A DNA stretch of 7,071 nucleotides from the NCBI GenBank assembly GCA_002371115.1, contig DFFY01000029.1:1-7071 (forward strand), given 5' to 3'. The notes beneath the pieces are model-generated. The model saw only the letters and a program-made list of their open reading frames with translations, was not told where the DNA came from and searched no databases. This document shows positions 1-5,086 of the stretch, in pieces (within the stretch, counting starts at the first letter, position 1; every line of letters begins with the position of its first letter). The translations under genes were made by a program, and so were the position numbers. Source of the DNA: Bacteroidales bacterium UBA3764 (GTDB taxonomy: Bacteria; Bacteroidota; Bacteroidia; Bacteroidales; UBA932).

Positions 1-2
1 CT

Positions 3-707
3 CAGGAAGAGACGGAAAAACCTGACAATCCCGACAAGCCGGACACGCCGGAGACAGGTGTTGTTTTCAACATGACGGGAGAATACGACGGCTCGCAGGT
101 ACCTGATGTCCTGGTGTTCAACCACAATGGAGAAGGGATCTACTATGTGATCAACGTGGAAAGCAATGTGGAAAACTGGACGGCCGAAGGCGGCGCCTCC
201 TGGTGCCATATCGTTGCCTACAGTGGCAAGAGCGGCATGATTCACATTAGCGTGGACCAGTATGAGGATCCCAATCCGCCGTCCGGGTATCCGCGCTATT
301 GCCAATTGACCATAAAAGTTCCCGGCCTGCCAGACAAACAGTTGACCGTCGGCCAGGAGAGTTCCTATACCCGGATCTATTCCGCACCCAACATGCAGAG
401 AGAATACACGCTCCCCTCGTCCGGGGCGCCTGTGGACATAACGGTGATCACCAACCTGGTCGACTGGACGGTAAAGAATGACACGGAGTGGATTATAACT
501 GAGAAGCTTAACCGGTATACCCTTCGCGTCCATGCGGTTCCGTCCGGGACTTCACAGCCGCGGGAAGGCAGGATAACACTCCTTAGCATCGCCAACGGTC
601 AAGTGTCGTCATACGACACGCCCTGGGATATTACCCTGAAAGAAGGGGCCCCGGATGTTGCGGGAGACGATTATTCGTATGACGAAGGTTTGGAATGGGA
701 TAAATGA
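3..707 (+). CDS. BACON-domain surface protein, C-terminal part (5' end outside window)
   Basis: The frame is open to the left edge, so this is the 3' part of a longer gene; the ATG at 72 is probably internal. Before it the frame reads an acidic, proline-rich linker with repeated PDxP-like units, typical of the tether between a lipoprotein anchor and its first domain. Two BACON-like beta-sandwich repeats follow, at about 114-362 and 387-650. Each carries a tryptophan pair eight residues apart (NWTAEGGASWC and DWTVKNDTEW). The first ends in the usual QES strand, and the second is more diverged. BACON domains occur in Bacteroidetes surface lipoproteins and are thought to help carbohydrate or mucin binding. 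No catalytic domain is visible; one could lie upstream. The tail is acidic and aromatic (DDYSYDEGLEWDK). The stop lies seven bases before the next gene, so the two are probably cotranscribed. Confidence 0.85.
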   Translation, partial: QEETEKPDNPDKPDTPETGVVFNMTGEYDGSQVPDVLVFNHNGEGIYYVINVESNVENWTAEGGASWCHIVAYSGKSGMIHISVDQYEDPNPPSGYPRYCQLTIKVPGLPDKQLTVGQESSYTRIYSAPNMQREYTLPSSGAPVDITVITNLVDWTVKNDTEWIITEKLNRYTLRVHAVPSGTSQPREGRITLLSIANGQVSSYDTPWDITLKEGAPDVAGDDYSYDEGLEWDK

Positions 708-714
708 TTGAGTT

Positions 715-3525
715 ATGAAGACGAGACGATTCATCTGGGCCGTGACAGGCCTTTTAACCATAGCTTCCTGTGAACGCGAACCCATGGGCACCCGCCTTGA
801 GCCCGCTCCGGACAGTTTTCAGCTGACGGCGACCATCGCCCCGGACGGTCCCGAAACCCGGACCATCCTGCTGGACAATCCCGGTGTCCGCATGCAGACA
901 CGCTGGGCCGCCGCCGATGCCATCGGCCTCTTCTCCTCTTCCGGAGAGGCTTTCTCGTTGAACTTGACCGCAAGTGACATCAGCGACGACGGAAAGACGG
1001 CGGTGTTCCGCTCTTCCTCGGCACTTCCCTCCGGTACCCTGACGGCTTTTTACCCGGCGAATTCCGAAGCGAGCTTTTCCAACGGAAAAATAACGACCCG
1101 GTTTCCCGACACGCAGCATTATACTAGCGCCAGGGGAGTGTCCCAGCCGGACCCGGCCGTAAGCCTCATGGCCGGTACGGGCACCGCCGCCTCGGGCATT
1201 GCGTTCTGCAATGTCATGGCCGTCCTTAAAATCGGTCAGGCGTTCGATGAAACGACCGTCATCCGTTCCGTCACCTTGCGTGACTTATCCGGCGGGGCGC
1301 TTTCCGGTAGCGTTACCATCGACCCGTCCAAAAATTACGCGTCCGAGGTGAGCAGTGGTCCTGATGTGCTGACACTGGACTGCGGAGAAGAGGGTGTAAC
1401 CCTTGAGCAGGGGGTCATGGGCATCTTCTACTTCATTGTTCCGGCCCGCCAGTATTCCCAGGGATTAGAGATTACGTTCGTGACAAAAGAAGGAGAGCAC
1501 ATGAGCCGCACTGCCGGCACCGTCCGGGGGACGTCCTTCAACCGCGGCGTCATCTATCCGATAGGCGACATCTCCAACCGGGACTATGTGGCCGGCAAGG
1601 ACGCCGCCGTGCTGTCCGACAACGCCTATATGATGACTCCCGAACTGCTTAGGAAGATGACGGTCATCGAAAAAGGTGAGAATTATGTCATCAACGAAGA
1701 CGGAGGTACGGTGACTTGCAACGGCGAGTCCATCAAAGCCCCTTGGTTCAACATGATGGTCTCCAATGAACTGGGATTCAAGAAAGGGGATTACTTCGTC
1801 TTCGATTCGACGGACGATTTGCCCGAGGGCGGTGTCTATAAGATTACGGCGATACAGACTCCTTTTGGTGATGAAAACCACAGCCGCATCGACCTGCGGA
1901 TGACGACCGACTTCGCCGGAGCCTACAAGCACCTGAATTTCGGAAGCAAGATCTATGATGCGGAAGGAAACTCCATGGAAGGGGGCGGAAAGGAATTGGA
2001 CCTTTCCAGCTATCTGAGCGAAATCGTAAACGCTGAGGGCGAGTCCGTACCGTACTCGGTCTCCCCCAGCGGGCAGATCCTGCTTTCGAATGAAGTCGTC
2101 GAAGAGGCCCTGACGAGGGCTATGATAAAAGCGGGGACAACATTGTCGACACCGACCCTGAAGATTGAATGCAAGTCCGACAATGTGGAAGGCTCCATGG
2201 GGCTCAACGTCTCCGTCGGCATCCGTGCAGGACTCAGTATTGAAGAAGGAGAACTTCAGTGGGTACATGTCTCGCTCAACCCCAAAGTGAATTTTGCGGC
2301 ATCCTACACATTGACCGGTTCCGGATCAAAGGACAAGACCGTTCATCTGATTACCCTCTATTTCGTCCCGGGAATTCCCATTGCCCCGGGTGTCGTCCTC
2401 ACGCCCGAGGTTGAGATCCGGGCCGGAATCGGCATCGGCGGCGAGGTCAAGTTCTCCACTTCCGTCAATTATACCTACGACATGGGAACATACGGCCTTA
2501 CCTATACGGACGGAGACGGTTTCAGGTTCCGCCATGAGGAAGCCACCCCCGCAAAAGATGAGGGGTTCAATCCCGAAGTGGATTTTTCGCTGACGGGTAC
2601 GCTCTATGCAAAGGGAAACGTTACATTGATTCCCACCATTTCCCTGTTCAGGGTATTCCGGGCCGGAATGTACGTCGATTTCACGCTTAAATTCGGGCTT
2701 ACAGGCGGCGTTGAGACAATCGAGAAGAATGTCTATCAAGTCAAGAAAATGTTCCTGCAGCCGGAAATGTCCTTTGCGCCGTACGTGGCGACCCTCGGTG
2801 GCTATTTTACAAAAAAATGGGACGATCTGATACCTTCCCCGGAATTCGATCCCCTCTGGGAAAGATACCTGCAGCCCGTAATTGACAAGAGTGCCGCCAT
2901 CTCCCTTGTCGGAAACGGGGTAAGCCAGCGGAATTACAGGTATGCAGACGGTTCCGGCTACTATTTCCTGGCATGTCAGGAAGGATATGATGACAACACA
3001 CCCATTCCATTCATCGGTATTGCCGGACATGGAATCCTGCATCAGGTTACAGGTGTGCAGTACCAAGCCAAGTCCTTGAAGCCCACGCTGGATGACTGGA
3101 CCGTGGTCGTTGACGTGGATGGAGGAGAAGTATCCGGTCTTCCCTGGGGCAGTCTGGTCCTCAGTGCATTGGGCGTAATTCCTTCCTATAACTATCAGTA
3201 TTATAACCGCTCCAATGTAGAACGGCACGAGGTATTGGACATTCCGCACAGCCAAGACGACGATGATGAAATATCCGTATCGGGGGAAGCAGGTGTAACG
3301 TCCATCCGTTCAGGGGAGGTCCGTTCCATCCATCTTCGCTGCATCAACAAACGGAACAAGGCTGTTTATGAAGTCCTCGGTGGAAATCCCTTTACCTTCT
3401 ATTGGCCCAATACGCCTGACGGACCGTGGTTTGTCAGAAGGAGCCTGACCGAGTACGAATACAATCACGATCCATTCTACAGCAACTGTATGGTCTGGCC
3501 AAGCGATATTCCCCTGCCCTACTAA
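715..3525 (+). CDS. Large fimbrillin-like lipoprotein with unrecognised beta-rich C-terminal region
   Basis: This encodes 936 residues. Residues 1-19 form a lipoprotein signal peptide: a basic MKTRR start, a hydrophobic core and a lipobox ending in IASC with Cys19 as the lipidated residue. Residues about 30-285 resemble the fimbrillin-like (Mfa_like_1/FimB-type) domain. The signs are a polar start with ETRT, then W-x(5)-D-x-IGLF, an AFYPA strand and a closing RGVIYPIGDI. Such proteins are exported, lipidated and often become fimbrial subunits or surface adhesins. Residues about 290-930 match no family I know. They are rich in alternating beta-strand patterns, especially 495-665 (long glycine-rich strands such as VEIRAGIGIGGEVKF), with an acidic DDDDE stretch near 848-852. 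At 936 residues it is much longer than a normal fimbrillin, so it may be an adhesin or tip protein. The ATG at 715 has no Shine-Dalgarno sequence, as usual in this phylum, but is followed directly by the signal peptide. It starts seven bases after the upstream stop, so an operon is likely. Confidence 0.85.
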   Translation: MKTRRFIWAVTGLLTIASCEREPMGTRLEPAPDSFQLTATIAPDGPETRTILLDNPGVRMQTRWAAADAIGLFSSSGEAFSLNLTASDISDDGKTAVFRSSSALPSGTLTAFYPANSEASFSNGKITTRFPDTQHYTSARGVSQPDPAVSLMAGTGTAASGIAFCNVMAVLKIGQAFDETTVIRSVTLRDLSGGALSGSVTIDPSKNYASEVSSGPDVLTLDCGEEGVTLEQGVMGIFYFIVPARQYSQGLEITFVTKEGEHMSRTAGTVRGTSFNRGVIYPIGDISNRDYVAGKDAAVLSDNAYMMTPELLRKMTVIEKGENYVINEDGGTVTCNGESIKAPWFNMMVSNELGFKKGDYFVFDSTDDLPEGGVYKITAIQTPFGDENHSRIDLRMTTDFAGAYKHLNFGSKIYDAEGNSMEGGGKELDLSSYLSEIVNAEGESVPYSVSPSGQILLSNEVVEEALTRAMIKAGTTLSTPTLKIECKSDNVEGSMGLNVSVGIRAGLSIEEGELQWVHVSLNPKVNFAASYTLTGSGSKDKTVHLITLYFVPGIPIAPGVVLTPEVEIRAGIGIGGEVKFSTSVNYTYDMGTYGLTYTDGDGFRFRHEEATPAKDEGFNPEVDFSLTGTLYAKGNVTLIPTISLFRVFRAGMYVDFTLKFGLTGGVETIEKNVYQVKKMFLQPEMSFAPYVATLGGYFTKKWDDLIPSPEFDPLWERYLQPVIDKSAAISLVGNGVSQRNYRYADGSGYYFLACQEGYDDNTPIPFIGIAGHGILHQVTGVQYQAKSLKPTLDDWTVVVDVDGGEVSGLPWGSLVLSALGVIPSYNYQYYNRSNVERHEVLDIPHSQDDDDEISVSGEAGVTSIRSGEVRSIHLRCINKRNKAVYEVLGGNPFTFYWPNTPDGPWFVRRSLTEYEYNHDPFYSNCMVWPSDIPLPY

Positions 3526-3566
3526 ATCCGGCCGCAGTGTAGGCACTTTTGCAACTCCTTAGCCAC

Positions 3567-3584
3567 CCGATGTACGTACATCGG
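3567..3584. promoter_or_regulatory. Perfect 18-bp palindrome, candidate operator
   Basis: The sequence CCGATGTACGTACATCGG equals its own reverse complement with no central spacer. It lies 42 bases after the stop of the fimbrillin-like gene and 47 bases before the next start codon. It is not followed by a T-run, so it is a poor terminator. Perfect dyads of this size are usual as operators for dimeric regulators, which would fit control of the downstream lipoprotein gene. A 7-bp RNA hairpin with an ACGT loop is the other possibility. The regulator is unknown. Confidence 0.5.
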
Positions 3585-3603
3585 TAATGGAAACGATGAA
3601 AAG

Positions 3604-3632
3604 AATATAATAATATAATAATATAATAATAT
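3604..3632 (+). repeat. 8-bp tandem repeat (AATATAAT, 3.6 copies) abutting a start codon
   Basis: Three perfect copies of AATATAAT (3604-3611, 3612-3619, 3620-3627) are followed by a partial AATAT that includes the first two bases of the ATG at 3631. The tract is pure A/T in a GC-rich neighbourhood and fills the ribosome-binding position. Bacteroidetes initiate without Shine-Dalgarno sequences and favour A/T-rich, unstructured leaders, so the tract may raise translation. Because it is a perfect short tandem repeat, copy number could change by strand slippage and alter expression without changing the protein. Confidence 0.8.
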
Positions 3633-4773
3633 GAAGAAGATTGGTTTTCTTGCAGCCCTCGCGCTGCTGTTTGCATGTACCCCGGAAAGCAATCCGCTTA
3701 CCGGCATTGCCCTCACTGAGCACGAAATCACCTTGGAGAAGGGGGGAAACAAGGTCTTGGAGGTAAAGTTCACCCCGGAGAACGCCACCAATAAGCTTCT
3801 TACCTGGGTGAGTTCGAATCCATCCATTGTAACAGTCACGGACGGAGTTGTCGTTGGCGTAGCTCCTGGCAGCACTGAAATCATTGTTAATAGCGGTAAC
3901 CTCACTGACAAGTGCCAGGTGACGGTTGTCATTTCTGCTACATCAGTGAGCTTAGATCAACCGGAACTGATATTGGCTCCCGGGGAGACTGCTACCCTAA
4001 AGGCAACGGTATTGCCGGATGATTCAACGGATGAGGTAGAGTGGTCTTCTTCAGATGAGACTGTGGCTACCGTGCAGGATGGTGTAGTTTCGGCCGTGGC
4101 ATCGGGCACTGCGACGATGACGGCCAAGGCAGGAAATCATACTGACAAATGTGCGGTTATTGTGAAAGCCCCAGATCCGGCCAAGAATGTCATTGTTGCC
4201 GTTGATTTAGGTTTGAGCGTGAAGTGGGGTAGCGTGAATCTTGGAGCAGAAAATTCTGAGGATTACGGTGATTATTACGCTTGGGGCGAGACGGAGCCCA
4301 AGGAGAATTATTCTTGGGGAACTTACAAGTTTGGCACAAGTAAATCCGGTCCGTTCTCCAAGTACAACACGATTAGTTCTTATGGTACTATAGATAATAA
4401 GACGGTATTGGAACCGGAAGATGACGTTGCCAGCGTAAAGCTCGGTGGTAATTGGCGTATGCCCACGGATGAAGAATGGACGGAGCTCAGGACCAAATGT
4501 ACTTGGACATGGACAACGCAGAACGAAGTGAATGGAAGATTGGTTACCGCCAGCAACGGCAACAGCATCTTCCTTCCCGCCGGCGGTAGCCGGGACAACA
4601 GCCGGGACGACACCGGTCTCGGCGGTGTCGGTTCCTACGGCCTCTACAGGTCTTCCTCTCTCACTACGGACGACCCGTACTGCGCGTGGAGCGCGGGCTT
4701 CTATTCCGGCAATGTGTTCAGGAGCAGCATCTACCGTTGCATCGGGCGATCAGTCCGTCCCGTCTCAGAATAA
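3631..4773 (+). CDS. BIG2/FISUMP-domain lipoprotein, candidate DGR target protein
   Basis: This encodes 380 residues. The signal peptide MKKIGFLAALALLFAC has a lipobox with Cys16, so a surface or periplasmic lipoprotein is expected. Two bacterial Ig-like (BIG2) domains follow at about residues 23-100 and 102-179. Each has the W-x-SS-x(2)-x-x-V-x-TV-x-DGVV core and ends in a TDKC strand. Residues about 190-378 are a Fib_succ_major (FISUMP) type domain: it opens with VDLGLSVKWGSVNLGA, continues with YYAWGETEPK, GGNWRMPTDEEWTEL and NGNSIFLPAGG, and closes with GRSVRPV. The Ig repeats act as a stalk and the FISUMP module, probably a C-type-lectin-like fold, as the head. Residues 320-373 look like a DGR variable region (see separate entry). 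Base use changes inside the gene: the first two thirds is AT-richer, the last 200 bases are GC-rich and A-poor. The ATG at 3631 directly precedes the signal peptide. It stands as its own unit, with a terminator behind it. The ligand is unknown. Confidence 0.85.
   Translation: MKKIGFLAALALLFACTPESNPLTGIALTEHEITLEKGGNKVLEVKFTPENATNKLLTWVSSNPSIVTVTDGVVVGVAPGSTEIIVNSGNLTDKCQVTVVISATSVSLDQPELILAPGETATLKATVLPDDSTDEVEWSSSDETVATVQDGVVSAVASGTATMTAKAGNHTDKCAVIVKAPDPAKNVIVAVDLGLSVKWGSVNLGAENSEDYGDYYAWGETEPKENYSWGTYKFGTSKSGPFSKYNTISSYGTIDNKTVLEPEDDVASVKLGGNWRMPTDEEWTELRTKCTWTWTTQNEVNGRLVTASNGNSIFLPAGGSRDNSRDDTGLGGVGSYGLYRSSSLTTDDPYCAWSAGFYSGNVFRSSIYRCIGRSVRPVSE
4588..4749 (+). other. Candidate DGR variable region (VR) at the 3' end of the FISUMP lipoprotein gene
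   Basis: This segment codes residues 320-373. By hand count 27 of its 162 bases are A (about 17%), against about 27-30% in two 60-base lines sampled earlier in the same gene. Of 54 codons, 33 end in C and only one is AAC. The rest are AGC, GAC, TAC, TGC, ATC, TTC, CTC, GGC, GTC and so on, which is what adenine-directed mutagenesis of AAC codons produces. FISUMP relatives, as I remember them, carry strings of Asn here. The block ends before an apparently constant SVRPV tail (4750-4764), where the initiation-of-mutagenic-homing site of a DGR would lie. Exact borders cannot be set without the template repeat. Natural family divergence is the alternative. Confidence 0.55.
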
Positions 4774-4785
4774 CCGTGCAGCCGG

Positions 4786-4803
4786 TTTATTGCTTGCAAT
4801 AAA
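4786..4803 (+). other. Hairpin just downstream of the candidate VR
   Basis: TTTATTGC (4786-4793) and GCAATAAA (4796-4803) are perfect inverted repeats separated by TT; as a realistic structure this is a 7-bp stem with a CTTG tetraloop. It begins 12 bases after the stop codon. In characterised DGRs a short GC- or AT-stem hairpin or cruciform with a four-base loop follows the VR and supports retrohoming. It has no T-run, and a separate terminator follows, so it is unlikely to be the terminator itself. Confidence 0.45.
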
Positions 4804-4808
4804 GAGAT

Positions 4809-4855
4809 GAGGCTGACCAAAAAGTCAAATTGACTTTGGTCAGCCTCTTTCTTCT
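4809..4855 (+). terminator. Strong rho-independent terminator
   Basis: GAGGCTGACC (4809-4818) pairs perfectly with GGTCAGCCTC (4838-4847). Pairing continues inward through the A and T runs and GTCA/TGAC with a two-base bulge, leaving a three-base loop. A pyrimidine, T-rich tail (TTTCTTCTTC) follows. It ends the transcript of the BIG2/FISUMP lipoprotein gene and separates it from mutS. Confidence 0.85.
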
Positions 4856-5032
4856 TCATATCCTTAATATTGAGGTCTCAGGAGCCGCTGCTTGAAATGT
4901 ATGCTCATTTTCTTGTCAGAGACAGGCATCTTCCGCTGGTTGAACTCTTGAGAAAGGAGGTTCTGAATAATTTCGAAACCATTTCCAGTCAAAAGTAATC
5001 CCTCTTCCTCCGTGTAACGCCCTCGGTCTGTA
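4856..5032. other. Intergenic stretch with no convincing gene
   Basis: This lies between the terminator and the mutS promoter. On the minus strand one frame stays open from 5067 down to the TAA at 4866-4864 (67 codons). It contains a protein-like run (EEEGLLLTGNGFEIIQNLL) but no ATG until codon 47, so it could be a decayed 3' gene fragment. On the plus strand a 33-codon frame runs from ATG 4897 to TAA 4998, starting MYAHFLVRDRH. Neither has a recognisable family, start signal or promoter, so I do not call a gene. Confidence 0.4.
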
Positions 5033-5063
5033 TTGGGAGATTCCGGGAAAATTCGTACCTTTG
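5033..5063 (+). promoter_or_regulatory. Bacteroidetes-type promoter of mutS
   Basis: TACCTTTG at 5056-5063 is an exact match to the Bacteroidetes -7 consensus TAnnTTTG. A TTG at 5033-5035 lies 20 bases upstream, within the usual 19-21 spacing for the -33 element. Transcription would start near 5070, giving a short leader of about 17 bases before the ATG. This shows that mutS is transcribed independently of the lipoprotein gene. Confidence 0.8.
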
Positions 5064-5086
5064 TGAATTAGCGAAAATACAAGACG

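Noticed and set aside
72..74. ATG as the start of the first gene
   Set aside because: The frame continues upstream to the window edge through a typical proline/acidic lipoprotein linker, and no signal peptide follows this ATG.
1465..3255. Two long minus-strand open frames opposite the fimbrillin-like gene
   Set aside because: The + strand has a signal peptide, lipobox and domain pattern across the same bases, while the minus translations show no family, start context or promoter.
3567..3584. Palindrome as terminator of the fimbrillin-like gene
   Set aside because: It has no T-run after it, and its loop-free symmetry suits a DNA-binding dyad better.
4960..4970. Shine-Dalgarno-like AAAGGAGG
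   Set aside because: No start codon lies at a suitable distance downstream, and genes here do not use such sites.
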